Below, in pieces: positions 42,979 through 52,794 of a DNA stretch of 64,000 nt; position 1 is the stretch's first letter; each line of letters begins with the position of its first letter. The DNA is taken from positions 6,530,001-6,594,000 of the forward strand of contig JAWQUS010000011.1 of NCBI GenBank assembly GCA_036365455.1. The letters run 5' to 3'. The position numbers were made by a program, and so were the translations under genes. This DNA comes from Macrosoma leucophasiata. Its lineage: Eukaryota; Arthropoda; Insecta; Lepidoptera; Hedylidae. The notes beneath the pieces are model-generated. The model was not told the DNA's origin. It saw only the letters and a list, made by a program, of their open reading frames with translations, and did not search any database.

Positions 42979-42981
42979 TAA

Positions 42982-43387
42982 AACGGCAATTAGTTCGCAA
43001 CTCACAGCTTACCATGAAAACACATTATAAATCACTGATCAATGATAATGTCGAGGATTATGTTTAGAGTAGGTTATCTTAGAGATTAGATCGTCATATT
43101 AAGTGAGCTTCGTTCGAGTTGAACGAGTAATTTATCTGTCTTAAGAATACGAAGGTATTCTTTCTAAACTTGAGAAGTATTAAAGAATGTCGCTACAATC
43201 ATTCCGGTTTGACTATTCCACAAAAGTCCCCAATGGAGTTTAATGTGGTTTTCCCTAATTTTATTGACCAAGCAACAAAACGAAAAATTTATAGGTACAT
43301 TGAGTTATTATAGAGATAAATAGGTTCTCATTAGTTTTTTTAGACCTTGTTATAAGGTATAAATAGATATTTGTTTCCATGATTTTT
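42982..43387. other. Nothing assignable
   Basis: Anonymous AT-rich DNA. Confidence 0.4.
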
Positions 43388-43735
43388 TTTAAGTAATGAA
43401 GAGGTAATCAAGCTCTCAGTTCACATTGATGTTAAGTGATGACTGCAGCCTATAGACACCCACAAAAAGATCAATGTAAAAATGCAGATCTATGCGTTAC
43501 CACTCTTGAGGAATAAGGTATTTATTATGCCACAGAGGCACAATACCTTAGGCCTCAGAAGTGGTAACGCATCTGCATTTTGACATCTGGTCTTGTGTGG
43601 GTGCTGCATGCTTGTTTGCCACTTTCATTACATAAAAAACAAACCATCAGTTAACGGCAAATAGATTAGTTAATCCGGCGGTACCTACGTCCGCAAGCTC
43701 TACATTCATCACTGGAGCTCTACCACCAGTTAATT
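43388..43735. mobile_element. Two SINE-B copies, head-to-head foldback
   Basis: 43388-43527 is a minus-strand tail half. At about 43527 it turns into a plus-strand tail half (cacaataccttaggcctcag ... cactttcattacataaaaaa, to about 43640). The minus-strand head (ttaacggcaaatagattag ... gctctaccaccagtt) follows at 43650-43735. So the second copy sits inside the first in opposite orientation. Confidence 0.8.
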
Positions 43736-44003
43736 TATAGTAGTGGATGTATATGAATTCTAGGCATATTTAACTCTACTTAATTATACGATGAAAAAAA
43801 AATATCAAGTGAGAGCGATACGAAGCGGCGTTCAGCTAGCTACGAATAGCTTTATTAGTTATAAATTACTGATTACTGATAATATCCCTAATTGCGTTAA
43901 TAGCAGTTAAGACTTTAAGAGTAGGTTAACAAGCGATTACAGCGTAATGTTATGCGAGCTTAATGTCCAGTTATAACTTCGTTTTATCGCACATTGTAGC
44001 TTG
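43736..44003. other. Nothing assignable
   Basis: Anonymous. Confidence 0.35.
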
Positions 44004-44006
44004 TTA

Positions 44007-44559
44007 GGGTGCGTCCACATCTAACGGATGCGCCGCGAATGTGCAGCTCCCGAATGGCTCGCGAGCTGCGCACACGCTGCACGTATGCAGTTACTGCATT
44101 AGTTTGGTACGCTTCTTTAGCGCAACTCATGCGAGGCTTGTATAGAAAGAGAGCACGACGCGAGATCTGCGCGCATTTAGTTCTAATGCTTACAGTTTCG
44201 TTCACTGCCCCAGAAGTAAATTTACTTCCGAAGATGTTAGACCACACATATATAATAGCACCAGCAAACACATTGCTGCATCATTCGCTATAATAGTATT
44301 GATAAAAAGGGAATAAAGAAACAACGGCGTTGGTGGCAAAATCTTAAAAAACTTTTAAAAGGAAACAGAATGTAGACGCGGGCGGTGTAACTCCGCGCGA
44401 GCCGTCTCCGGGCCGCTCGAATACAGCGCGTAGATTGCGCGCGAGCTACGCGCGGGCGGCCCAGGAGTGACGCTTGAACCTAAAAAGTTCACGTGGGCAG
44501 CTGGTGAGCGGCTCGCGAGCTGAACATTCGCGTCACATTCGCCAGGTGTAGAAGCACCC
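44007..44559. mobile_element. GC-rich PIF/Harbinger-like element, 553 bp
   Basis: Ends gggtgcgtccacatctaacg and, reversed, gggtgcttctacacctggcg; about 48 bp of inverted similarity, both reaching gcgaatgt.cagctc. TTA is repeated at 44004-44006 and 44560-44562. The interior is strikingly CpG-rich (gcgcgcgagctacgcgcggg) with repeated gctcgcgagc, unlike the AT-rich surroundings. Two overlapping 94-95-codon ORFs are antisense mirrors with no domain, so the element is non-autonomous. Confidence 0.82.
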
Positions 44560-44584
44560 TTATAAGAATAAAGGTGTAAATATA

Positions 44585-44650
44585 TTTAATTGGTGGCAAA
44601 ACTTCACCGACGGACCTACGGACGTAGGTACTCAACACCGCATTCTTATT
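44585..44650 (+). mobile_element. SINE-B head, diverged
   Basis: attggtggcaaaacttcacc + gacggacctacggacgtagg, then accgcatt. Confidence 0.5.
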
Positions 44651-44816
44651 TGCCTGACGTAGTCGGAAGCTTTTCCAATATGCCTTGATGACTAACGAAC
44701 GAAAGCGTGCGTAAGCTGGTCATAGAAGACTGATGTGTCACCAACCGAAAGTTGCACCGCCCCTAATCGCATATGTCTCATGTGTCGATCCGCAACGCCA
44801 TAACCCGATTATTGAC

Positions 44817-44883
44817 AAGTAGATTAGGTATTACAGTGGTGCTCACGTCTGCGAACTCCGTCGCTGGAGCTATACAAGTAAAA
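44817..44883 (-). mobile_element. SINE-B head, diverged, reverse
   Basis: caagtagattaggtattaca + gtggtgctcacgtctgcgaa and ggagctatacaagtaaaac. Confidence 0.55.
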
Positions 44884-44889
44884 CACTTC

Positions 44890-45235
44890 TTCTTTGTCGT
44901 GTCCTCATGAATGACGGTCGTGACCACCAAAAGCAACATCTCGGGTCAGTGCACTCCAAGCTTCTCTATTTTGGGCCGTGTGGACTGCTGTTTGCGTCTA
45001 ACAATGGGACTCTAGAATGGCATCTATCTATCGAGTGGGCTTTCTGCCTTTGCACAACGTGGCCTGTTAGGGTTAGCTTTTCCAGGTTCCCAACATCGGG
45101 TCAGTGCAGTTTACGTCGGGCTACGTGACCAAAAAAAGAAAGTGATCTCCGCAGACAGATAGTCTAGAGGCGAGTCACAACCTGCATTTCCTCGAGCATA
45201 GAGACGTTGGTACGACGAGCTGTCCATGGGACTAG
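44890..45235 (-). pseudogene. RTE-type LINE carboxy-terminus, decayed
   Basis: Minus strand reads VPWTARRTNVSMLEEMQVVT, then SLSFFGHVARRK, then NLEKLTLTGHVVQRQKAHS. After a frameshift come REAWSALTRDVAFGGHDRHS and GHDKEE. These are the typical pieces (RRTNVSIL..L, LSFFGHVARR, NLEKLVLTG, GGHD) of the carboxy-terminus of an RTE-like LINE. Several stops. The plus-strand ORF at 44907-45128 is only its shadow. Confidence 0.75.
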
Positions 45236-45469
45236 TAAAAAATTAGGCATACCTACCAATATCAGTCATCACATATGGAATTCTTAATTCGCGAATGGAA
45301 CTCGCCTTCATCTGCCTTTTTTTACATTCCAAATTAAGTTTCTACCTCAGACTAATTTATGCTCATTCAACTATCTACAGAATAATCAAATCATTTACAC
45401 CAATAAATGTTACGGTCGACGCAATTATGCGTTTAAAATATTTCGGTGATTCGCTGTAATTTCATTGGA
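45236..45469. other. Nothing assignable
   Basis: Anonymous. Confidence 0.35.
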
Positions 45470-45850
45470 TTCGCATCGATACTGATCAACCGTATTTCAT
45501 GGTACATTATGTGTTTATTTTTGGTTAACACTAGCATTTTTAAAACGACTTAAAAATTTAAGGCTTTATGTTTTTTTTTTTACTGAAAAGAGGTTACTTA
45601 TCAATCGAGGTTTAAATCTGTTTTTGTTATGTTAGGCATTACTTTTTTCTGTATGAATTGACCAAGTTTTATGATAATTATTTATGTCACGTTTTACTCA
45701 TCGATATACTCGTAGATCAGCCGTATTGCACGGTACGTTATGTGTTTATGTTTGAGTAACACTTGTTTTTTAAACAACTTCAAAAGTAAGCTCTCTGTTT
45801 GTTTAAGTTAAAGGTATATATTTTTCCGTTTTCTCGGCACTAGTTACGTT
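45470..45850. repeat. Diverged tandem duplication, period about 225 bp
   Basis: gatcaaccgtatttcatggt + acattatgtgtttat (45484) corresponds to gatcagccgtattgcacggt + acgttatgtgtttat (45716). The sequences on both sides also align. Confidence 0.65.
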
Positions 45851-45954
45851 ATTTTCTTTTTTAATATTTTGAATTATCTTCCTTTCATAAAATGTAGTTC
45901 CACAGGTTAATGATAAGTATTATAATTATGTCTTTTAAATAATTATGGTTTTGA

Positions 45955-46127
45955 TGGGCAGCAGCATCCCGCGATACAGCTACCGCGATTGCGATTGCCA
46001 ATCCGCCTGCCAAGCGTGGCGATTATGCTATTTTCTCTTCTCCGCACAACACTGTTGTGGGCGTCTTTGGGGGAGGCTTTATCCAGCTGTGGACGTCTTT
46101 CAGCTGTAGTGATGATGATGAAAGATG
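45955..46127 (+). mobile_element. SINE-C, best copy
   Basis: gcagcatcccgcgatacagc, gcgattgcgattgccaatcc, gcctgccaagcgtggcgatt, aacactgttgtgggcgtctt, gggggaggctttatccagct + gtggacgt, ending ctgtagtgatgatgatgaaa. The tail is that of RTE-type LINEs of Lepidoptera. Confidence 0.75.
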
Positions 46128-47086
46128 ATTTTGAGAAGGTTTTGACAGACAGACAAATTCTATGACAATTAAATTATAATTATTTAGCATGATTTAGAAT
46201 CAATCACATTTGTAACTCGTATCTAATGTGTAGGAACATTAAAAAATAATTAAAAATTAAAGTAGCCTTTATTCACCCTGAATTATTATGATAATTATAC
46301 AAAATAATATGTAACAAATATTTTATTTTTGGTATTCTTACATACATTATTCTTGAATTTATTTTATTTATTCTTAATTATAAATACACATGCATCAATA
46401 TTCTGTAGGTATTTGTTTTTGTTTCATTAATAAATTTTAACTTATACATTTTTTTAAATCTTTTTTTAATAACAGTAATATTTATTTTTAAGCTCATCTC
46501 ACGCATGCATTTATTTTATTGAATTTTAACTAATATATAATTTACAAAGGATAATTATTTACCTTATTATATAGGAACATTTGAGGACAGTATATAAGTA
46601 GGATTATTTAATTTTTGAAGAAAATTTCACAATATTACATAATAGTTGTAACATAAACCTGAACCCTAATTAAAATTATGTAGGGTCAATTCAATAGTTT
46701 TCACAAAAGCTCTCGAAACAGGGTGACCTTTAAAAAAAACAATCGTCAATTTTGTCCATTTTCGTAAACATTGCTTGACAAAAGTATAATGAATGACCTC
46801 GAAATTACGTTTGTTATCCTCCTTTCGAAGCCAGTTATTAAGTTTCATTACCTTAATTTAGCTTTAATAATACGCCTGCTCGATTGACTGAAGCCGAAAA
46901 CATTGTAAGAATTATCTGATCACCAAATAAATATGTTGTCGGTATCAGATTTAACATTGTTTTCTGCTCGTTTACACACAACATATAACATGACATGGAG
47001 CCAAAGTTGAATGGAAATTTTGAGTCGTTTTCGTTGTCGACTTTATGTTTATTGGTCCATTTTGTTTCGGAGAAAAGGCAAAGATA
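46128..47086. other. AT-rich, nothing assignable
   Basis: No supported gene; minus-strand ORFs of 60 and 98 codons have no recognisable domain, and the latter overlaps the LINE tail. Confidence 0.5.
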
Positions 47087-47330
47087 TACAATGAGAATGT
47101 GGATGGTTGCAGAGGCCCAGGAAGACCAAGACTGACCTAACATGACCAAATAGGTCGAGTTCTGTCTGATTGTGGGGTCAAAAGTCTTAGGAATCGGCGT
47201 GCATGTATGAAGAGAATGATGAAGGTAGACGAGGCACGAGAGGTATGTCAGGACCGGGATATCTGGCGCTCTGCAACCACCTCTCTGCCTACCCCGTTAG
47301 GGACCTGGCGTGAAGATACATACATGAAGA
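47087..47330 (+). pseudogene. CFDP2/RTE-like LINE, last 240 bp
   Basis: gatatacaatgagaatgtgg onward is almost identical to 13218-13450: CRGPGRPRLT (then a stop), DQIGRVLSD, LRNRRACMKRMMKVDEAREV, and cctaccccgttagggacctg + gcgtgaagatacatacat. 5'-truncated. Confidence 0.85.
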
Positions 47331-47455
47331 TACAAAATGCTTTAATAGACGGTACGAAACTGACAAGATAACGTCCTAAACGAAAGCATTCGAGTTAGGC
47401 GGTCGACCCCCAGGACAGTTTACATTCATTGTAAGTTTATACTACTGACATAAAA

Positions 47456-47965
47456 CTAAAACTTTTTTTTTTCAATTAACGTTAAATACAACTGCCTTAG
47501 TAGTCTTACGGTCCTCTTCTTCTTAGTCGTAATACTCTTTTCAGAGTGGTCTTGGTCGTTACGGTGTTGTGACTTCCTCTTCACTATGCGTCGCCACTGA
47601 TCCCTTACTGTTGCCTTTCTCGAACACTCGTGCAGTTGACCTCCCACTGCTGCTTTGACTTGGTCCGTCCATCGTATTGGTGATCTGCCGCGTGGCCTGG
47701 TTCTCTCCACTCAACCTTGCACCATCAAGCGATCGATAGACTGACCGTCGCGTTGAGATATGTGTCCAAAGAAAGTGAAAGCATTTGTTTGGAATTCGGT
47801 CCAAGATATTCCAATCATTCTCCTTCCTCAGATCTCTAGAGCGTCCACCTTCTTCCTTTCACATTCCCTCAGAGTCCAAGTCTCAACTGCATAAAGAAAT
47901 ATGGGAAACACTAGCGCACGAACAAGCCGGATCTTAGTGGCTTTGGTAATATAACGGTTTGAGTC
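47456..47965 (-). pseudogene. RTE-type LINE carboxy-terminus
   Basis: Minus strand reads ITKATKIRLVRALVFPIFLY + AVETWTLRECERKKVDALEI. After shifts come TRPRGRSPIRWTDQVKAAVG + GQLHECSRKATVRDQWRRIV and HRNDQDHSEKSITTKKKR. These are hallmark RTE-type sequences (KIRLVKA.VFP..LYG.ETWT; RGRSP.RW.DQ; DR..WR). It has lost the central WRRML/ISWTERRTN part. It is bordered upstream by SINE-A at about 47966. Confidence 0.85.
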
Positions 47966-48272
47966 TTGCGGTAGCAGGCCACTATTACTACGCTGGGGTC
48001 CTGGGTTCAATTCCCGGGTAGGGGGTTATCAGAGATAACGGTGTGAAATCCTTTATCTCTGGTTCTATTGGGATTTTTCTATTTTCTGGAAGTTTTCCAG
48101 TACCTTACCGTATTTCAGGACTTTGGTAATGTGCCCGGAGATGTCAACAGGCTCGCCACCTGTTATATGGGCCAAAACGTAACCGGCGAATAGTGCCTGC
48201 ACGCATATATGTTTGAATGCATGTATTCACTTCTGCCTAACCCTTTAGGGATAATAGAGGTGAAGTTACGTT
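47966..48272 (+). mobile_element. SINE-A lacking the first bases
   Basis: Begins cttgcggtagcaggccacta, with the A box cut. B box gggttcaattccc. A short insertion (accttaccgtatttcagg) is present in the middle. Tail ctgcctaaccctttaggg + ataatagaggtgaagttacg. It adjoins the RTE-type LINE remnant. Confidence 0.88.
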
Positions 48273-48787
48273 GCTGAATACAAATAATTACATGAAAACA
48301 AACCAAAAAACCACGAATGTTTGTATTTTTCAGTAAACATCTATATGAAAATGCGTTGCCATTTCTACGTCTAGATTTATTCCTTTGTGTTGGATTGTTA
48401 ACAAATTCTGTAAACTAAAAATACCAATCTACAAACAAAGAATTGACAATACAGTACAAAAAAGTTACACTTTGTATTAATCACAAATAGAACTTTTTAT
48501 TTTCCTATCTCAATTGTAACTTTTTAAGCAAACGAAAGTGTTAGTTTAAGTGCATATTGTTAAACTTTTAACTTTCGTTTTGTTTAACTCTTATGGTTCC
48601 TAGTAACCTGTTTCCTGCATCGACGACCATTGTTTTAATGTTAATTTCGCTAACTGTGTTTTATACTAGGGTAACGATGTGAAGTTCCATTTGAATTGAA
48701 CTTGTAAGATGGAACTCTGCTGGTTCGCATCATATTTTTGATGCTGCTATCTGCTATGAATGAAGTGGGAATTTCAAGTTCACTTAC
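48273..48787. other. Nothing assignable
   Basis: Anonymous AT-rich DNA. Confidence 0.4.
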
Positions 48788-48918
48788 CTTCTTTGGCGGA
48801 GAAGTATGAACAACACAGACGTATCCAGTTAGTAAGAGATTCTGTATAGATTTTTTATTTGTACAAAATGCCTGCAATTTCATCATCTTCATATTTTTTC
48901 TTTTATTTAAATCTACTA
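48788..48918 (-). other. Weak candidate internal exon
   Basis: A minus-strand ORF (48650-48931, 93 codons) contains a stretch bounded by tgcaatctgcag (acceptor-like) and aaagaag|gtaagt (a consensus donor). Within it the frame reads KMMKLQAFCTNKKSIQNLLL + TGYVCVVHTSPPKK. I recognise no domain. Low support; chance is likely. Confidence 0.15.
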
Positions 48919-48931
48919 CTGCAGATTGCAC

Positions 48932-49064
48932 AGGTCACAAAATAGCTGACACAATAATTGTTATCAAATTCTTACTTTTCGAGTGAATTAAGAAATAAAA
49001 AATTGGCTTGAGTTATGTATTATCTATTCTCTATACTTATATATTAATATCTTAATATATATAA
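48932..49064. other. Nothing assignable
   Basis: Anonymous. Confidence 0.3.
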
Positions 49065-49240
49065 ATCTCGTGTCACAATGTTTGTCCTCAATGGACTCCT
49101 AAACCACTTAACCGATTATAATAAAATTCGCACACCATGTGCAGTTCCATCCAACTTGAGAGATAGGATAGCTTACATTACGCTATGACTAATAGGAGCA
49201 GAGCAGCGCGGGCGAAGCCGGGGCGGGCCGCTAGTTATAT
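49065..49240 (-). mobile_element. RTE-type LINE 3' end
   Basis: Minus strand opens ctagcggcccgccccggctt + cgcccgcg and runs to ggagtccattgaggacaaac. Mutated RTE-type tail. Confidence 0.7.
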
Positions 49241-49261
49241 TATATAGAACTACTAGTCCTA

Positions 49262-49405
49262 TTTAAAAATTTCTTTCAGTGTTAGTAAGCCCATTTATCG
49301 AGGAAGGCTTTAACTATAACATCACGCTAAGATGAATAGGAGAGGGTAGTCTCATTGCAACCGCGCGAAGCCGGGGCGGGCCGCTTGTTATACGCCGCTA
49401 GTTAC
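49262..49405 (-). mobile_element. RTE-type LINE 3' end, partial
   Basis: Minus strand: gcggcccgccccggcttcgc, ctattcatcttagcgtgatg, ttatagttaaagccttcctc + gataaatgggct. Matches 57300-57822 and 58490-58560. Confidence 0.7.
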
Positions 49406-49439
49406 GTGCCTGTGATAGTTTTTTTTTAATATGCTTACA

Positions 49440-49628
49440 CTTACAGCCGTTCACTAGGGTATAAACTTGTGTCGTGGGTGCCGTTGTACACACGCTACAC
49501 ATACACAAACAACTGGACCCGATACAAATATCTGTAGGCCATAAAAATATTTGTGCCGCAGCGGGGATCGAACCCGCGACCCTTCGAATCAAACGGTCGT
49601 CTCACACCGCTGGACTAACCGGGTTGTC
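49440..49628 (-). mobile_element. SINE-D, reverse
   Basis: Minus strand: acaacccggttagtccagcg + gtgtgag, gtcgcgggttcgatccccgc (B box), aaatatttttatggcctaca, and tail acggcacccacgacacaagt + ttatacc. Confidence 0.78.
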
Positions 49629-49661
49629 AATATAATATAAGTCAGTATAAGTTATTACGCG

Positions 49662-49725
49662 GTCATTGCCATCTAACCGGAACACAATAGTGCCCAACAC
49701 TATAATTTGGCGGCAGATGGATTAC
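49662..49725 (-). mobile_element. SINE-B middle fragment
   Basis: ccatctaaccggaacacaat + agtgcccaacactataattt and ggcggcagatgg. Confidence 0.55.
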
Positions 49726-49734
49726 CAAAATCAC

Positions 49735-50135
49735 TGCCATTGTCAATCCGCCTGCCAAGAATTTGGCATATTCTGCCCTGCTAACACCACTGTTGTGGGC
49801 ATCTTTGGCTTTTTTTATGTTATAGAAGTGGCAAACAAGCGTGCACATTGATGTTAAGTGATGACTGCACTATAGACACCCACACAATGACCAGAGGTCA
49901 ATATGCAGATGCGCTGCCACTCCTGAGGCATGAGGTGTTATGCCTCTGTGCCGGAAATCACAGAGCCGTACATTACCACCTGACCGGAACACGATAGTGC
50001 TGAACACTACCATTTAGCGGCAAGTATTGCGTAATACGGTGGTGCCTACGCCCGCGAGCTCCGTCACTGGAGCTCTACCACCAGTCTAGGCTTTGTGCAG
50101 CAGTGGACGTGCTTCGGTTGGAGTGATGATGATGA
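49735..50135 (+). mobile_element. SINE-C split by SINE-B
   Basis: 49735-49806 carries cactgccattgtcaatccgc + ctgccaagaatttggcat and actgttgtgggcatctttgg. After the SINE-B, 50089-50135 continues with taggctttgtgcagcagtgg + acgtgcttcggttgg and gatgatgatgag. Joined, they follow 45955-46127. Confidence 0.75.
49807..50088 (-). mobile_element. SINE-B inserted in SINE-C
   Basis: Full-length minus-strand copy from the T-run and gttatagaagtggcaaacaa to gctctaccaccagt. The hexamer ggcttt occurs at both borders and may be part of the target duplication. Confidence 0.9.
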
Positions 50136-50229
50136 GTACAATATCTACCAAAAATCTACAGGATTTCGGTCCTTACCTACCTTTTAAGTTTCTGAGTAAT
50201 AGGTAAGTGGGAAAATGTTACCTTTAGAT

Positions 50230-50503
50230 CAGTGATTCCCAAAGTGGTCCAGATAGACCCCCTGGGGTCCAGGCGAGACTAGGTCGGAGTCTACGTAGGC
50301 GTGAAAAAAAATGAAGATTTGGGAATGTTGCTATGCCGAAGAGCGCTTCATGTTGATCTTTTTATGAATATTACCACCTGTGTACACATGATATGCAGTA
50401 AAAGACTTGAACCTGAACTATAAATGTAGCAAGGGGAGTCAGTCCACCGTAACCAGTAAAAAATTGAAAGGGGTCTAAAAGAAAAAATAGTTTGGGGGCT
50501 CTG
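50230..50503. mobile_element. 274-bp hAT-like MITE, 8-bp duplication
   Basis: Ends cagtgattcccaaagtggtc and, reversed, cagagcccccaaactatttt. The exact 8-bp direct repeat ctttagat is at 50222-50229 and 50504-50511. CAGTG.TTCCCAAA ends are typical of Charlie-type hATs. No coding capacity. Confidence 0.85.
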
Positions 50504-50860
50504 CTTTAGATGGTAAACAGATAAAATATTTCGATGACGTCTATAATTTCCACATCCATAAGTAGAATTAACTACTAAAATGTAAAGAGTCGAGAGAGAG
50601 AGATTATACAACACGATGTTAGTATTAATGTTAATAAAGAAAGTTTTTATAGAGGTATCAAGTACACGCAAGCAATCGAGCTTTACGAGGTACAATCAGG
50701 ATCAACCACGTCTGCGGTAGAGCGCGTTTGATCCTACAACCTCACTTGACCTCAGTTCATTCATCACACACGGCCTTTAATACCGACTCAATCAGTTCGG
50801 AAATTTGGTATGTATGTAGGCAGACTTTCTCCGGGTGAAAAGTGTGTAGAGGGGCGACCT
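50504..50860. other. Nothing assignable
   Basis: Anonymous sequence up to the CpG-rich patch. Confidence 0.4.
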
Positions 50861-50864
50861 TGTT

Positions 50865-51055
50865 AGGAACGACACCTGCGCCGGCGCAGTATCCACTTGT
50901 CAGTGTGGAGTCGCGCGCACCGCCGCGTTCGATTTTCAAACGCGTCGCCGCGCACGTGCGTTCGATTTACGAATTTTCAAAACTGTGGGACCGTTTTTTT
51001 ATAGTGAGAACTGTGAGCTTGTGTGTGTGTATTTGCTGGAATCGAACGGTATGTT
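50865..51055 (+). promoter_or_regulatory. CpG-rich promoter-like patch
   Basis: About 120 bp rich in CpG (gcgccggcgcagt; gtcgcgcgcaccgccgcgtt; cgtcgccgcgcacgtgcg) inside AT-rich DNA that is free of repeats for over 1 kb downstream. It contains tcagtgtgg near 50899, compatible with an insect initiator (TCAGT), and a donor-like cgaacg|gtatgt at about 51043-51054. It could be the promoter and non-coding first exon of a gene lying to the right. No TATA box and no coding frame, so this is inference. Confidence 0.25.
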
Positions 51056-52225
51056 TACTGTGTTTTAAGATAAGCTTCAACAAATTATTAAAATTGGAAA
51101 TTGCGACTTTTACCTATGCTATCATTAATTAGGTACTTACCTAAGTGAGTTACCTAACGAGTAAGTAATTTTTTGAAGCATATATTTTTTAATATATCTA
51201 ATACCTATATAGGTCAAGAGTCCGGAAGCAATCCGATCTTATATACCTACTCGATCTAATTTTAAGATTTCCCGAAAAAAACTTAATTAGGTAGGACCTA
51301 TCGTACGTAGTTACTGTGATGTTTAATATTGTTAGTTTTAAGCTTACATAATAACTTAGTTATTAACCAGTAACCATAACCCAATTCATGTTAATTAGGT
51401 TAAAAGCAAGGGTTAAGTACCTATTAAAGTGCCTAAGTTATACATTATATACATAAATTATAGAGTATATTTAACTAAATAGGTACTAGATAAAAATAGT
51501 TCAAACGATGCAAAAATTGCATATCAAAGTGATGAAATATGTACTCAATTTACAATGTAGAAGATTTATTGAGATAGTGTTCAATTAAAAAATAGGTAGG
51601 TACCTACTACCTATCTAGGTACGCCCCTACAATATAACGACAAACCATATACAACTAGATCCAATAAATCAATCACCTATCAAATGAAAACCATTAGCAT
51701 CGGGTATCATCGTGGCAGGTCGGCAGAACTCGGCTAATGGAAAATCTTTACTGATATGACGTTTCCAACAATTCCGCGAAAGCTCGGCGGTCGGCGCGTG
51801 CGCAGTGACATTGTAAACAAACTTGACATTGTGGACACGCCCACTTTGGCGGCCCTTTTTTAACTTTCACCTCGATTTTTGTGAATATTAATTAAACCGT
51901 AATGTACGTATTGACTAAGCTTTGACCTTAATTTTGAAGTCAGTGACCTATTTTTCTATTTTTTTTTCCAATTTGAAGCCAAGCTTTCAATTCTGCTTAG
52001 CTTAGGTACCTATATTGTTCTCTAATAATTCAACTTTGGTATTAAAGATTTAATTTGTATTTTAAAATTAATAGTATGTACTTTAATATTTCGTATTTTT
52101 ATGCTTCATATTAAAGAAATTAGTACCTAACCAAATAAAACATTCTTTAATAAAATAATAAAAAATGTTTAATATTATGATGGTTAGCATTCGATACTAC
52201 TGCAATAGTTAGTATATTTTATACT
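51056..52225. other. AGGTACCTA-rich DNA, no repeat seen
   Basis: Many aggtacct/tacctac words (e.g. taggtaggtacctactacct near 51594), common in lepidopteran introns and intergenic DNA. A second CpG-rich spot lies at 51775-51815 (cggcgcgtgcgcagtgac). No ORF. Confidence 0.45.
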
Positions 52226-52462
52226 AGCTGTTGCCCGCGGCTCCGCCCGCGTGTTGGTCGCTTTTCGCATAATCTGTGAAAACTTATCAAATCATCCCAT
52301 GGCATCCCACAAGAACATTTTTTCGGGGTAAAAACATCCTATGTGGTAATCCAAGTTACCCTCTGTGTGTGTGCCATATTTAATGAAAATCGGTTCAGCA
52401 GTTTTTGGGTAAAGGAGTAACAAACAAACAAACATACAAACTTTCGCATTTATAATATTTGT
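52226..52462 (+). mobile_element. RTE-type LINE 3' end, complete tail
   Basis: actagctgttgcccgcggct + ccgcccgcgtg, cggggtaaaaacatcctatg, aaaatcggttcagcagtttt and acaaacaaacaaacatacaa + actttcgcatttataatatt. This is the canonical 3' UTR. Confidence 0.82.
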
Positions 52463-52639
52463 ATATACCTGTGTGTACCTATATAGTATTATAATTTTTT
52501 AAATGATATTTTCTATTTTATATAAGGTTTTGATACTATCTCTTTTTGGCGATCGAACAAGATTTTGTAACAGTTTAAAACGCAAAAAAAGAAACGTTTT
52601 GTACTTAGAGAAACAATCTTCTTCTCGTGTCAGCGGTTC
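52463..52639. other. Spacer
   Basis: Nothing assignable. Confidence 0.3.
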
Positions 52640-52794
52640 GACTTAAATTCTATCGGCCCAGTATTTCGCCACAGTATTTGCCGCATCATTTGCGGTCCTT
52701 ATGTCCTCCAACATACAAGAACTGGGGCAGAGCGGGCATTGGAGCATGTGTTGCACTGTTTGAGCGAGGGCTCTACAGTCACAATGCTCCATAT
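52640..52794 (-). pseudogene. LINE polymerase carboxy-terminus, zinc-knuckle part
   Basis: Minus strand reads MEHCDCRALAQTVQHMLQCP + LCPSSCMLEDIRTANDAANT + VAKYWADRI, stop. C-x-C, QT..H.L.CP and the final ..VA.YWA..I are the usual end of Jockey/R1-type LINE polymerases in insects. The upstream part of the same domain lies at 53133-53310, beyond an inserted 5S-SINE. Confidence 0.75.

Noticed and set aside
44009..44293. 94-95-codon overlapping ORFs as a small protein gene
   Set aside because: They are mirror ORFs on both strands inside a CpG-rich MITE and show no domain.
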